Assembly: GCF_040581485.1 (NCBI RefSeq)
Contig: NC_090132.1
Coordinates: forward strand, 15,506,146-15,570,145
DNA length: 64,000 nt
Direction: 5' to 3'
DNA from: Linepithema humile
Lineage: Eukaryota > Arthropoda > Insecta > Hymenoptera > Formicidae
Under the pieces are notes generated by a model, which was not told the DNA's origin, did no database searches, and was given only the letters and a program-made list of their open reading frames with translations. Shown piece by piece: positions 27,040 through 41,539 of the stretch. Position 1 is the first letter of the stretch; the number at the start of each line of letters is the position of its first letter. The position numbers and the translations under genes are program-made.

Positions 27040-30000
27040 CTTTGTAGGATGAACCACTAGATACCGGTCGAGTCGCTGACTTCAATCCTCGTGTGCGATA
27101 GCGTAACAGAAATCAAAGGCGATGTATCGAGTTGAGGATAAGAAGCGAAAGAAGAGAGGAATAAAGCAAGGGGTTGGTCAGACAACCACAAACGGGCAGA
27201 AGAAAGACTGAAAGGAAGCAAAGATGCAATCGAATATGTGAGATGCTTTAATCTCCAAAGATCCGTTACATTATATGTCGCGACAGGTACGACCGCCGCA
27301 AGTCGACTGATCTGACTTAGCGCGAAGTATTATTTATATAGCATCATGGCATGTGCGACTCGCGCTCACGGTACCGTTTCGTACGTGTATCATTTCGGCG
27401 GAGCACCGGCGAGAGAGGCCAAACAAATTTGTATTCGTGCACAACCGGCCGATTGACACGACGATGCTAGTTCAAGTGGCGCGTCTCGAGGGTGCAACAC
27501 GTCCTGTTTCGTCGTTGACATTTTGGATCCCGCGTCGATATTATCGGCGCACAGCCGAAAACGAGCGTACAAGTTGCCGATTCAAGGGGCTGAGTGACTC
27601 TACACCGGGAATTTATTCGTATGTATGTGACGTAAACGAAGGTAAATCCTTATACGGGACAAGTACGTGCAGCACACTTATGCGAGTAAGTAAATATAAG
27701 TATTCATAATACTTTTCTGCGTTTGTGCGTGCTCGATAAATTTGATTGTAGCGCAGTAGTTGCGATTTTTACGATCCTATATGATACAATAATGATAATT
27801 TGTTAATTATTATATAATTATTGATAATTTATTAAGCAGACAAAAAGCGGCTAAGTGCGCTTTCTGTATTTTAGCGCCATCATTTGTACTTGTTATATAT
27901 TCAAAATTTTTTTTAAATTGATTTTTTCTTTGGGATGATTTTTCAATGTAAAAATACAAAGGCGACATACAAGAAACATTGGTATTGTGATTATTAATCC
28001 TTGGGCTTATTTCATCATTAAACAAGAGCTTAGTAAAGACATTTGCGAAATCCCGAAGGCTTAAAGGATATTTCTATTGCAATGATAAAGATATCTAGAT
28101 TGTTTCAAGATGTTGGTAATAAACACTTTTTCCTCAAGTAAACGGATTGCGTCGGATTTAAACTTCCATTAAATTTGACAGATATCATGTCTCTCGACTT
28201 TTTCAGATGATCATTAATTAAGATGAAATTTTTACTTCAATCAAAACTCTCTTCTATTTATCTCGTAAACATTGCAAATATACATACACGCTTCATAAAT
28301 CAATATATTTCACTCCTTTCTTTTCAAATGTCCAGCAGATATTTAAATATTATTTGACTTGCGTAACATTATAAGATCAGTCTCGCATTGACATAACACA
28401 CTTAAGTATTTATCTGTACTACTTTCAAAAAATTCTTCGCAAGATATCTTTTTTTACCGTATACTTTTAATTTATTTACTATTAAAATGAGATATTTTAC
28501 AAAAATAAATCAATAATCCGTAAATATACAAATAAATGTATGTATTAATTAATACATCATCAACACGTTTAGCATGCTGCAATTTTGTAAAAAATATTTT
28601 ACAACAAATATTATTTCGTTCACATAGCGATAAATCACGATGACATTGATGGTTTCCGTTCCCAATAAATATTGATACAATCGTAATTTTTATCTTTCCG
28701 TTGACACTCTTTAATGATATTAACAAAAATTAATTACAGTTTTCTTTTACGAAATTAATCTTTTGTTCACATTAATTTAATAACTGCTTCTAGTTTACTA
28801 ATAGAAAGTACAAGAAGTTTAATCTTAATTTTCCAGAACAAAATTCTGGATTATTTTTCCAAATAGAAGCAATCAAAAAATAAAAAATTTTGAACCAAAT
28901 TCCGCGATAAATCATAATACGTCACTTTGACTGATTGATATTCAGACTCATGATATAAAATCTTGAAAAACACGTATGGTCGTCTGACTGCCGACTAAAA
29001 CGTGACTTGACTGCAATAATGGGCATTTAACTTTTTCCTTCTCCACGTTTCTATACGCAGTGTATCTATATATGTGAAAAGAAAATAAAGTATATTTTTT
29101 TCTGAAAATATTACTCGTACTTTTCAGCTCATAAGATAAATCGAAGAAAGATTAATTGAAAAGATAATCTTTAATCAAAGAGCAATGATAAGTCAACATT
29201 TACTTTGCGTTGCAAATATGGAATAACAAACATTCCGGAGCGTATGACGAATACTTTGTAGTACGAATTAAATCAACAAAATAACATTTCTGATAAAATG
29301 ATACGAGTGCGGGAAAAGAGTTCATTGATTTTTAAAAACTGCATTCTTACATGTTTTTCCAAGTAAAACATGGGAGCTACAATCGCCTTTATTTCTGAAA
29401 ACGGATGAATCAATCAACATTGACGAGTGTTCTAAGAAATGTTTGCGCAGACATTGAAATTAAATAAATCACTTTTTGATGCAAAAGTGGTAGAAACGAT
29501 ATTTTTGGCATTACATGAAGATCTGCATCGATAAAACGGGATTTATTCGACAAAGATGATAACTCTTCGTAGAGAGAGAACGACTGCGCGACCATGAATT
29601 TCGTGTGGGAGTAGTGTGAGGTCGACGAATCTGGTTGAATCACGGTCGTCCTTAGTCCTCGCGGTTTACCTTCCAGTCGAGTGTTGCACGAAAGTATATG
29701 TGCATGAATGATTATCGCATAAATTAAGAATCGCACATCACTCACCGGAACGTCGCGTATCTCGAGCCATTTATCTTTATTTGATCTACGAGTGCATTAA
29801 GACAAATACTTGTGCCGATTCGGCCACAAAACAAAAAACGAGCATTTTATAAAAATCTTAAAGCGATTCTTTATTTGTTATACGTGCGTGCAAGGAGTGG
29901 CATAGCAAATATATGTTTCATTGAAATGAGATTTTTAATTGAGCTCGTAGATTAATACGTTTTTGAATAATGAACTTTCACAAACCATTTATAACAGGAC

Positions 30001-31620
30001 GTTATTCCATACACATTTGCATGAAAAGATTTAAAGGATAAATGCGTAATTAATAAAGAAATGCTGGCCTCAATCGTATTTTTTAGAATATAATTTATAA
30101 TAAAACATGTCATGGTCAAACCGCTCATTTTTGCATATAAATCATATATTGAAAAAAATATTAGATTTTTTTCTAAAATAGCAATACATCATAAAATATA
30201 TATGAAGTTTACAAAATCAAAAATATTTGGTATTATGACGATATATATAGTTTGTTTGTTTTTTTCTTGAATTTCCAGCTATAAAACAAAATTATTAGCG
30301 TGTAATTCAGAAAATAACAGAATATTCAAAAATCAATGTTGCGTTGCACAAAAATTGCTCTAGAAAGAAAGCATTATTTGAGTAATCGAAACTTCTAATA
30401 ATTTTTTGGCACACGTTTAATAACCAATTTCGTTAATTGATTAATCGGTTGGATAGTTAATATGAAAAAATCTAGAAAATGCAAACATAATCTCTTTATA
30501 TTGAATCTCAAAACAAGATATGGGAATATATAAAATATATAAAAAAAAAAAGGAAAAAAAGAATATAAAACTTGATGCAATTTAAGTCCTTTGCAAAAGA
30601 ATTAAAAGCACATTTTTCCGCAACTGTACGTGATTCCTATGCCTGTATACAAGTGACTTACAATCTGTTCAATTTTGAATTCACATAACTTCTCGTCTTA
30701 TCAATTATCGATGGTGGAAGCGTTGCATGCAAAACACGCTCTCCATCTGTATGCTCCATGCTCCTTAACTCGTGATTTACAAAGGGCGTAATATCGCGCA
30801 CTAGATATATAATATTTCATGTATTTTACAAAATAATAAAGATCTCAACAATAGCACTCGAAGTGTCATCCCAATTGGACACAAAAATTGAAGGCATTGA
30901 ACGTAAAAGTAGGGTCGATCGTTTCTGTTTCGCAACTGTTTATTTCCTGTACAAAGAATTGCGCCTTAGCAATTAGACTTTTATTCGTAAGCTATATCTC
31001 CAATTATTACATGCCACATGTAGTAAATGCAACATTGTACAGATAAGAAAGTGTAGTAATTTACAGAAGTTTTTTTTCAAAGATATATCAATATATCATT
31101 CGATAATTATAGCTGTAAAGTGGATTAATTATCTTCAAGGATGATTCAAGTCCCCCTATATTTAGCACGCGTCAGTGCCATGCCAGACTTAAATTCTATA
31201 TAGAAACATTAATCTACTTTTATTCCAGTGTCTTCAATTCTTGGCAATAAGCTCCCCTTCCCTCTTTCTCTCTCTCTCTTTCTCTCTCTTTCCTTCCGCT
31301 GTTTCGCGCGCATATAGACATGTGTATACATATATTTATGCATGTGTATATAATGTGTGTATACATATGTATATCTTCTCTTAAATATTTAACAAATTCC
31401 TTTCTCTTTTACCTAGATTATACGTAAAGTTTAGGTAAGATTCCTTCTGAAAATATTTAATGGGTTCGCAGATACGCTATAGCCGGCTATATGTCTATAC
31501 TTCGTGTTAATAGACACAGTCGAAGTATTTCTCTCACTGCCAAGTGTATGTTTAATATGACTGTGACGTGGGATAGGAATCGATAATCGCAAAATATAGA
31601 CAATCGAGTTTAAATCGGTA
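27040..31620. other. Upstream region of the SLC36 gene and intergenic DNA to AP-3 delta
   Basis: 27040-27650 is CpG-rich and probably holds the 5' UTR and promoter. On the minus strand CGTTCCG|GTGAGT near 29746 is a strong donor that could end an alternative noncoding first exon. A (CT)n tract lies at 31263-31293 and a TGTATA-rich stretch at 31320-31375, in the AP-3 delta 3' flank. No other gene was seen. Confidence 0.4.
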
Positions 31621-34600
31621 TTATGTTAGGATCCTCGATATCTCTTCTCCGATTCCCGACAGTAATGAATTATTGTCACCTTTACCTTCAATCACTAGAT
31701 TTCCCGTCGCTCTCTGTAACATAAAAAGCCATCGAAGCATGATATTGCTGATCTTACAAAGAAATTCGGTCTTTAAAGTCAAACGTAAACTTAATTTTAG
31801 ATTTATTCTTAACGTATGTTATATATATATAAATATTTACATTTTTTAATCATAGCCATTAAATAATTTACTGCTAGAGAAAAGCAATATGATCTAACTT
31901 ACGTTATATTTTAACAAAAGGCACACATGATGTCCCTTCAAAGAGTGTCCGTATAAAGATGCAGTGTCGTCAATCTGTTCCACAAGCGTGAGATTGCATT
32001 TGCGGCAAATAACACGCAGAACCGCATCGAAGTCCTGAGAAGGCATTATTTCTTTTCTAATCTTAGATACTAATTGACCGCTTTTGAGAAGTTCCGTGAG
32101 TATATCCTTATGGGACAAATGTCCAACCATGAACTTGCTGCATGACAAGTGCACGGTGAAATCGAGCTTCTCTTGCTGCGTGCCCTCTTTACCTTCAAAC
32201 ATGTATGTCAATGTACCTCTAAGTCTCTGAGCAAACGTTACGTCCGAGACTAGAATTGTAAATTCAGTTTCTTTACTAGATTGCAGAGGCAGTTGGAGCG
32301 GCAGTTTTATCCCAAATTCGTCTCCAGGCTAGAAAGAGAGAACACGATATGTTACATTTTTAGCTGTGGATTGAAGCGTATATATTAAGATATTCAAACG
32401 CATCAACTCACATTTCTAACTAATTTGAGTGACGTTGTATCTGAAACATCAAAGACTAATTCCTTCACAAGCGGCTGACCTATATTCGTAATTTGAATCG
32501 ATACGATAACTTTACTCGGGTCGTGAGGGATTTGTCTCAATTCGTACATCATGGAAATTACTTTATTCTTGGCTAATTCTTCGTAGGAAACATTCTGCTG
32601 TATAGAATTTGCGTTGTATTCGGAGTTCGCAATGTCGTCCTTTAGATCCGGCAATATTTCCTTCGATGGAGTGGATATTCCTGCCGTTTCCTCGTAATCC
32701 AGCGACTTGTTTTCCTTCTTGCTCTTCGACTTCTTCGATTTTCTATGTTTGGCGTTCTCTTCGTTCGACTTCTTGTGTTTGTCTTGGCTCTTCGACTTCT
32801 TGCGTTTGCTGTCTTTCTGCGACTCACTGGACATTTCTGTGTATCCTCCAAGAGCAGGAGACTGCACTTTCTCGAGGGACGAATTAGTTTCCAACCACAA
32901 GTCGGATGATTCTGTTTGATTGTTTACTTTGTTCTCCGCGATAACTTTGACTTTTCTTTTAGATTTTCTATGTCCCTATCAAAGTATAATGAATAAATTA
33001 TTCACAATTATTTTAAGAATATACAAATAAATCGAACAAATTCAAATTATTAAAACGCTTATTAGTATAAAAAAAAAATATTTTACTTTTTCCTTTTTGC
33101 TTCCTTTTCCTTCCATCTTCTTCGTTATATTGTTTTCGATTACTCTATGTTCCAAGACAGGCAATCTCTCGTCTTCTCGTAAAGGCAAATCTAAATCGAT
33201 ATTCAAAGCTCTGTGTGGATCGTTCGCATCTACTAAATCGTAATCGTCACTATCGCTTATTTCTGCTCCCGGAGGCAGTTCTCCTACGCCAGTGTTTACT
33301 ATTTGCAATGGCAAACTGTCGTCCTGTTCATCCTCTTCCGATGCAGACTTTTTATCTGAAAAACATTCAATGAAAAAAATCTCAAACTCTCAACAGTAAA
33401 ATATTTAATATAATTTCACGCGTTATAAAACATGTACGTATAATACATATTAGGACAATTACTTTTACTTTTCTTCGATTTCTTTTTCTTCTCATGCTTT
33501 TTATGCCTTTTATGGGCGCTATCTATATCTTGACATCTATGTACGTTAGAAATCTTTAAAGAGATTGGGATATCTAATTCCGCGACGGGAATGTTATCGA
33601 AGTCTTCATATGCATTCGATGAATTGTGATATGATGTAGAAGTCTTAAAAGAGCCTTTTAGGTAATGAGGATTATTCTCCTGCTCTAGTTTTCTCGCTTC
33701 GCGTCTCCTCTCGAGCTCTTCCAACGACGGCTCGCTTAAGTCCCGTTTGGAGTACGAATCGTTCGACTTCTCCGCCTTGATAAAAATATCATTCATATCC
33801 AAATCCTCTGAATCAGAGCTCTCTGAAGGTGGATCGTTGATCCAAGAGTCCAAATCTAAGTCTTCGGGTATTGGAACCTGAAAAACATCATGAAATTACA
33901 TTAATTCACATATTAATTCTTTTTCGTAATTTATATAAAAAAAAAGAAAAATTCCTACTTTTCTTTGAGCCTTTGGCGCAACTGGATTCAGTTCACCTTC
34001 AAAAGTCTCCACTAACTCTTGTGCTAGACCAGGATTCTCTTTTATACATTCAAGCAATGCCAATGCGGAGCTTGATCTCTCCTGAACTTCCAAATCGCCA
34101 CTACAGACGAAAGCAGTTATTTTGTCCTTCAAGTTATAAATCTGCAAAATAAGGGCTAATATTAGAACCAAGTATTTCATTAATTTAACGTAAATATATT
34201 CAATAAATTAATACATAAGTATTAAAAAGTTTTTTAATATTTTATTAATAACACACAATAAATAAATTTTATACCTTGTCCATGGTTTCAGTGTCTTCTT
34301 CCTTTTCGGCTTTAGCGAATGTCGTTGCAGCCAGCTTTAATATATTGTGAACGTAAACTGCTTGTATATGTCCTGGCAAACTAGAAGCTTGTGATCGCAA
34401 CAGAGATTGCAATGTTGCTAAAGGGTCTTCCAAGTCACTATTAATTTAACAGATTGTCAAATTTAATAGATTATTAAGTATACTGATTAACCCTTTGCGG
34501 ACGAAATGGGCTCGCAATGCACATTAAGAATTTTTTACGTCCAAAACGACAAAAATATGCTATTATCGGAAACATTTCATGTCCGCAAAGGGTTGTGTCA

Positions 34601-37401
34601 TTTCTACAAAATTATTACCTGGAGAATTCTCCACAAATCCATGCTGCTGCATACAAAACTTCGGACATAGTCGCTCTTGGCTGGCCGGTTAAGAGATATG
34701 AATTCTCAAGCAGTAAGGCACATTGTTGAACTGCATATTTTCGTATAGCCTGTACACGAATTGCTACGTCAAGTAATTGAGTTGCTACTAATGGTCCGTG
34801 CTTGGTGCCTTCCATTCGTGTAAGTTCCACCAATACAGATATGTACCTGTGAAGAGTACGAACACTTTTCTGTAACTCGTCCTAGAATTGTGGATTCACT
34901 TGCAAAACTCTCTGATATTTACCACTCGAAATAGGTGATGAACTGATAATTATTCTGTGAGCAAATTTGAATAATTTTTGATAGTAATTCATCGCGATAC
35001 GTAGTGCCTTCGGCTTTGTCCATGTGCACCATTAATTTCTTAACTATCTCCATTAGATTCTTCTTGGAAACCATTCCGTACAACAAGTCCAAGGCACGCA
35101 GTCTTATACTTTCGTCTTTGTCGTCGAGGCATTGCATGATGAGATCCTTGTGAGCTTGCACACTCTTTGGATGAGTCTTCAATATTTTCGACATAGCCAA
35201 TAAGCCCAAATACTTTAAGTTTTGGTCGGAGTCTTCTATTAATATTCTCAGTTTTTGAACACACAGCTGTATCGAATCAGAGTGATTCGGCATACCAGAT
35301 GATATAGAAATCAATACGGCTATGACTGTATTGATACATTCGTACAGTAAAGACATTGCGGATGTACTAGAAATAGATGTTACACTGTGAATTATATCAA
35401 AGATCGACTCAAAAATACAAAAATAATAAATATGTCGTAAGATACTATGCATATTACAAAAAATAAAAAGACTGAGATAAAAATATAAATCTCTAAGATG
35501 TAAAGCTGTATTATATAAGCGCTGCTAACATGGCAAACGCAATATTAATACTTTAGAATAAAATTAGATACCTGTGTATCAAATTCGTAAGGGGTTCTAT
35601 TAACTTTTTGCCAAGCCTAGGTTCTAGAGGTGTCAATGCTCCAAACTGAAAATATAATGTCAATGTTGCATCCTAAGAAATACTCGATAAATTGATTTTA
35701 ATAGAGAAGTAGCTTGATTATTACTTTGAATTTATACTATAACAAATATTACTATGAATAAATGAAATAATCAAAATGCATACTATGTGCAAAATATAAT
35801 ATGAATGATTCTACAAAATGCTCGCTAATATGTATATCGATGCTACCAATATGCATCAGCTGCAATAAATATAATTTTACTGCGTATAAAAAAAATATCA
35901 AGTAATGTGAAACCTTGAAATCAGGTCAATTAATGGTTGAGTAAGTCGCCGACCCAGTTTTGGCTCAATCAGAGTTATAGTTGAGAACTGAGTATGAGAA
36001 ACAAAACCAGTATGGCTTATAATGAAGAAAAGTCGTGCGTGTAAAATGTTACATTTAAAATTATTATTACACACTTATTGAAAAAATAGTTATGAATATG
36101 ATCATTTCATGATTTGTCAAGAATGCATGAGAAAATGCTGTAAACTTCTTGAAACTGTAGAGAAACTGATAATAATACACACTCACCAACTTGATAATTT
36201 TGATAAGCATCCAGTTGTTTGTAGAAGTCGTCATTAGCTTGAAGAAAACAGGCGCCAAGCTCAAGTAATTTTTTGGATTTTTTCTGGCTAATTCGCATAC
36301 TACATTTACTGCTGCACTTTGAACGCCACTGTCAGGATCTTCAAGTTTTTCCTTCAATCTAGGGAATGCAGGTCTCAGGGCTTCAGGAAATCTCAGAAAT
36401 ACTTTATACATCATCAAAACTGCCTTTTTACGCAAGTACGGCTTTGTAGAGGTCAATAAAGTCATAATGTCATGAACCAGATCACGAGCTAAATCTGAGC
36501 TTATAAAGCAAGATAAACCGCTCAAGGCTAAACCAGCATCATACTGGTTTTGACTGTTTAAGTCTTTTCGAATCATATTTGTTGTTAGCATCAGTAACTA
36601 TAACAAATAAAATAATTTCTTTTTAATTTTATTAATTTAAATGCTGCATATATATGTACACAAATAATTACCTATTGTACTTTTAACTTATTTGACATGG
36701 TAAATATATAAATATGATCAGCAATTCAGCGTGTAATGTTGTAATAAAAATAAAGAATAAATATATGTGCTTGAAAAATTTTTATAAAAGTTCCACCGAA
36801 ATTTTATGTGAAATAAATTTTACCTCTGTATCTGCATGAAAGCTCTGGCTTGCAGAAAGGTAGCCAATTCGTTTATAAGTAAACTTTGCTGATGACATTA
36901 CTTCTATTATATTAAAGCCTGCCCAACTGATATCATACCCCAACATCTGGAGCTGAAAATATATGAGTGGTATATTAATCATCAACATACTTGGGAATAA
37001 ATTAAGTATAATTAAGCTTAATCATATTAAAGCAATTGTATAAATTACACCATATTGACCTCTACATTTGTACAAAACTTACATATGTTAACTTGGCCAC
37101 AGCGTTTGCTTTGACTGCCACATTATCTTGCCGTAATTCTTGCTTGATCTCTTCAATGCATTGTGCAATATATTTCGCCTAAAAATAAAAAAAATCTCTT
37201 TAAGCCGATTATTAATCGCAGAATAAATAAAATAGATGAGAAAAGTTAGGTTAGATTTTGATAAGATTTCAGAAAAATTGTAAAACAGAGCCAATAAAAA
37301 ATCACCTCATTTTCCTTATTATTTCTGATTCCACGCACTAAATCTGTCAGATTCTTGTCGAACATCCGTTCGAAGTTTCCCTTTACTTTACGGAGTGCCA
37401 T
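31621..37401 (-). CDS. AP3D1: AP-3 adaptor complex subunit delta (delta-adaptin; garnet orthologue), 1196 aa, 14 exons
   Basis: Minus-strand exons: 37401-37306, 37178-37083, 36952-36824, 36597-36187, 35645-35572, 35366-34923, 34846-34619, 34437-34275, 34141-33959, 33877-33463, 33355-33087, 32975-32412, 32328-31903 and 31713-31621 (TAA). Every junction is GT/AG and in phase. The N-terminus MALRKVKGNFERMFDKNL and blocks such as RIGYLSASQSFH, KTHPKSVQAHKDL and SEVLYAAAWICGEFS are those of delta-adaptin. Residues 1 to about 580 are the HEAT-like adaptin trunk. The AP3D1-specific hinge (exons 9-12) is acidic and Lys-rich, with runs such as HKKHEKKKKSKKSKS, and the C-terminal ear is in exons 12-14. 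AP-3 sorts cargo from endosomes to lysosomes and lysosome-related organelles such as pigment granules; garnet mutants have altered eye colour. The length is close to the roughly 1150-1215 aa I recall for animal orthologues. The exon 10 donor is ambiguous: two in-phase GTs lie 6 bp apart. Intron 7 holds a small piggyBac-like MITE. Confidence 0.97.
34491..34592. mobile_element. piggyBac-like MITE in intron 7 of the AP-3 delta gene
   Basis: A 102-bp sequence has near-perfect inverted ends: CCCTTTGCGGACGAAATG at the left, and the complement of CATTTCATGTCCGCAAAGGG at the right. The left flank is TTAA, the target site of piggyBac-type elements; the right flank is TTGT, so the duplication has decayed or the assignment is imperfect. 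There is no coding capacity. Confidence 0.6.
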
Positions 37402-38399
37402 GATCGCATTTAAAAAATTTAATACCGTTCTCGCCGAAATCACTTAAGGGGCTTCCTCGCACATCGGCCAGACGTTCTGATTTAATCGGCTAACATATGG
37501 TCCTAATACCATTACAGTTAACCGAAAATATATAAATGCATCAATCTCCCGTCTTAAATTCACATTTTTTGACAAATTGGCGAATAAGAGAGCTATTCGG
37601 AAATCATGCCTAAGAAATGTCAAGAGAGCAGGCAAACACCTATCTGACGTATTCAGTCATTGAATATACAGTTTTATTTGACACGTTCCAACTTTGTACT
37701 TTGGATTGCTTCAATTAATTCAATTTTCACAAATCTATTTTTGATGCGATATGTAAATATTGTGCGTTTAAATCTCATTAAGTTAAATTTTGAATAAATA
37801 TCTTGAAATTAATTGTAAAATGCCAAAGATTTACTTTCTCTATTTTCTCTACATTTCTGAAGGAGATAATTCGTACCACTGCAGATGAGATGAATCAAGC
37901 TTAAGGTTCCAAAAAACTTGCATAACGACATAACGTATATACATAAAAAATTGATTATAATTTTATGATATAAATTTACATTATGGAAATGATTTCTTTA
38001 TTCCTTCATGTGTATTTTGAGATTATGCAAATTTGTCTAAATATCCTAAAAGTTTATTTGGATGAAAATGAATAACTAATGGTCCATAACTGACCAATCA
38101 AATGTTTAATGTAAAAGCTGTATTATATTATTAATTCTTCATATTACTTGCACGAATGGCTGATTGTTTTACGTATATGCTTTGTTTGAATAAATCTTTA
38201 TATTAGACATTTTATGCCCAGTTCTCTGCATTCGACAGAATTCGCGCACATCACATCTATGCGTTAAATTCATGCCGCATATTGCAATCTTGACAAATTC
38301 TTTTTGCATTTCCATCTACGATTGTATTCAGAGCTAGCGTATGAAAAGAGACAGCTATAATTGTTGATCAATTAATAGGATCCAATGCAACTGACCCTC

Positions 38400-38763
38400 G
38401 ACATTCGGATACATACATACACATTTCGCGATCGACTCTTCTTTGTATTGACCCACCCACACTTTGTTCGCGGAACGAAGCGCTCGTCTCAGATTGCTCT
38501 CAACTTTCGCGGTCGATCGTTGAAGGAACCGAGACAAAGGGCCAGTCGGGCGCTAAATATTCGGCGGACTCGCCAAATTGTCGGGAAACAACGGATCGAT
38601 TATGAAACAGCGCGCGTCGCGTTTTCGTACGACACGAAGCTGTCACGGGAACGCAGCGCTCTGAGAAGGGCTCGAGAGCGAGAAACACGAGATTGCCGAG
38701 TGTCTAGTTCGCCGCGTCATTTGCCTGGACATCGGCATCTATCGTGGCATGTTTCAACGCACA
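38400..38763 (+). other. Probable 5' untranslated first exon of the ZAD zinc-finger gene
   Basis: A GC-richer patch ends ACAAG|GTATTC, a usable donor near 38763. The next good acceptor (TTGTCCTGCAG, ending 39165) lies just before the zinc-finger start codon. The start of this exon is not determined. A 198-aa open frame crosses the patch but runs through the donor and resembles nothing I know. The roughly 1 kb between here and the AP-3 delta start at 37401 would act as a shared divergent promoter region. Confidence 0.4.
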
Positions 38764-39172
38764 AGGTATTCGAAGTTGAGAACCGCTCGGTTTTGTATAT
38801 TAATCTCTTATCTCTGTGTGCCAAAAATTTGCACAATGAAAAGGAACATCTCGCAGCATTGTGTCGGTACGCGGCGTCCCGTGTACGACTGCATTCGCAG
38901 CAAAATTTGATCCGACAGCTCGTTTACGTCATGAAATATATTAGATTGTTTTATTGTTGCCAAGATCTCGTTACACTATAATAAAGTATCATCGAGATGC
39001 ACTATATAATATTAACCATGTAACATATTGCAATATCTTGCAGTATTCGTTCAAACTTATTTTATAAAGAAATTTCTATTTTGTCAGTAAATGTACGATC
39101 GTTGTACTTATACCTTTTATTTAAGGGAGCACTTTTATTTCATATCACATTTTTTTGTCCTGCAGGTAACTT

Positions 39173-41539
39173 ATGCCAGGTGAATGTCTTATTCTTGGTG
39201 GAACAATGACTTCAGATTACTTTGCCTTGCCGCTTAATATGGATAGAGTGTGCAGGATCTGTCTGACCGAAGGTACCAATTTATCCCCAATCTTCTCCAA
39301 TAATCAAGAAGTCAATGATATGTCTGGTCTTTCTCAAAAAATACAAGTCTGTGGTTCCATCGAGATACACGAACAGGATGGATTACCTTCCTTAATATGC
39401 GACGCTTGTATTTATAAAGCCGGTGTTGCGCATGAGTTTAGGGAGCAGTGTCAACACTCTGATGCAAGGTTGCGCATGTACTATAATAAGCCTGTGAAAT
39501 ATAATAGCATGGTAAATATTATTTTATGTAGCTATATTTTTGTGTTAAAATGCACAATATATGCATACGTCATATTATTTTTTTAGGATTCTTACACACA
39601 AACAGATCTACAATCGAGAATTGCACTATCCAATTTTACAAAGGAAGACATGCAGGTGGTCGCAAACCCACAGGAGTATATTCAGGCCACTGATACATTT
39701 TGCAAAGATGATGCTGCTCATCTGGTAAATGCCAATGAAATTCATTTGCCGGAAGACAAGCTGTTTATATGTTCTATTGGATTTGAAGGGAATAAAGAAG
39801 AGGAAGTGAAAGATCCTTGCATACCAGAGACCGAGGTCCATCAAATAACAATAGTACAGGAAGATACAGAAGATGCAACCAACATTATGAGTTTACAGAA
39901 CAAAGATAATGAGACCAAGGAAGTCGAGCAGTACATAGAAAAGAATAGTGTAGAACAGGAGGAACAATTTATCAGCGAAACTTTATCCAATGATAATATA
40001 GAAGAGGAGAGCATCCCGCAGAAACGTACGTCTACGAGAAAAGCAAAATTAACCAAGATGTACAGCGACGACGAAATTGGTGATAATTATTATGAGCCGA
40101 GCAGCGACAGCCAAGATTCGGTGGAGTCAAAGTTCAAATGCAAAGTCTGCTCGAAGAAATACGCCACACAGAAGGGTCTGAAGAAGCATTCGTTGGTACA
40201 CGAGAAGAAGTATAAATGCAACATCTGCTTAAAGATGTTTTACAAACAGGAGAATATGGAGAAGCATCAGAAGATACACAAGTCGAAGCCGCACGCGTGC
40301 GAACTCTGTCGCGCGTCCTTCTCCAAGCCGCAGAGCCTCGTGAGGCATTTGAAGTCTCACACGGACAAAGTGAACGATATGATTAAGCAGATCAATACAA
40401 ACGAGCGAAAGGACAGCAAAGAACCGAAGAAGGAGCTCAAGATTGAGAACGACACCGAGGACGAGACCGGACCCGCAAACGAAATGGACGAGTTCGAGAA
40501 CGCGCCAGAGTTGTACAAATGCGAGATCTGCAGCGAGATTTGTTCGTCCTTGAAGAATTTGAAGAGGCACGCTCTCGTGCACGGTGATAAAAAGTATTCT
40601 TGCACCGTGTGCAAGAAATGGTTCTTTAGGCCGGACACGTTAAAGAAACACGCGGAGAAGCACGGACACGGACTGTTGGACAATTTGGCGGACGACAACA
40701 AGCTATACGATTCGGACGACGACAATATGCCGAGCAACAACACGGCGGATCCCGCGCCGGAGAATGAGAGCATCAAGAAAGAGGAGAGCGACGAGGAAGG
40801 AGAATACAAGTGTCAACACTGCGACAAGGCCATGGCCACCAAGAAGGGCCTGCGGCGGCACGTGTCGATGCACAAGCCCAAGGCTGAGCCCGTGACCTGC
40901 GAGATCTGCAGGAAGGTTTGCGCCAGCCAGGCTCGTCTCGTTTTGCATCAGAAGACGCACAAACCGAAGGAGAAAGTACCGCGCGAGTATCTCTGTCATA
41001 TCTGCAGCAAAGTGTATCCGAGCAATTCGTCTCTCACGTACCACATGCGCACTCACACCGGCGTCAAGCCGCACGTGTGCACCACGTGCAACAGCGGCTT
41101 CACAACTACGACGAGCCTGGCGAATCATATGCGCATTCACACGGGCGACAAACCGTTCGTCTGCCATGTCTGCAGCGCCGCCTTCGCCGTGAGCTCGGCC
41201 TTTCGCAGGCACTTGACGCGGCACACCGGCGAGGCGAATTACTTGTGCAAAACGTGCGGCAAGGCCTTCAAGAGACTCAGCACGCTAAAGGAGCACACGT
41301 ATACTCATTCCGGCGAGAAGCCGTACGTGTGTAAAACGTGCGGCGCCGCATACAGTCATAGCGGCAGCCTCTTTGCGCACCAGAAACGTTGCCGCGCTCA
41401 GTACGGCGAGATGAGCGAGATGATCGTTGAGGATCACAATCATCATCACATACCAGTCACTCATATTCACGTTAACATGAATAATGTGAACAACGGGGCG
41501 GGAGTGCGACCAGTCACTGTGATAGGTCAAATGTTTTAA
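39173..41539 (+). CDS. ZAD-type C2H2 zinc-finger protein, 12 fingers (763 aa, 2 coding exons)
   Basis: Plus-strand exons 39173-39511 and 39587-41539 (TAA) join in phase 0 at ATG|GTAAAT. Residues 23 to about 105 form a zinc-finger-associated domain with its four cysteines (CRIC near the start, CDAC near the end), the insect-specific dimerisation module. An acidic linker follows. Twelve finger modules then sit in four groups: three consecutive (FKCKVC to the third finger ending HLKSH), two (YKCEIC, YSCTVC), two (YKCQHC, VTCEIC), and a C-terminal run of five joined by TGxKP/Y-type linkers. The last finger ends HQKRC, so it is C2HC rather than C2H2. This suggests a sequence-specific nuclear DNA-binding regulator; target unknown. 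Alternative starts at 39206 and 39239 would still keep the ZAD. Its tail is His/Asn-rich. Codons in the finger exon are clearly more GC-rich than the surroundings, as expected for conserved coding sequence. Confidence 0.95.

Noticed and set aside
27353..27709. 118-codon plus-strand frame
   Set aside because: It sits in the CpG-rich 5' region of the SLC36 gene on the opposite strand, with no known motif.
29410..29745. 111-codon minus-strand frame after a strong donor
   Set aside because: It begins inside what would be an intron (just past CCG|GTGAGT) and matches no family.
38385..38981. 198-codon plus-strand frame upstream of the zinc-finger gene
   Set aside because: It runs across a likely splice donor near 38763 and has Arg-rich, unfamiliar sequence; best explained by a GC-rich 5' exon and chance.
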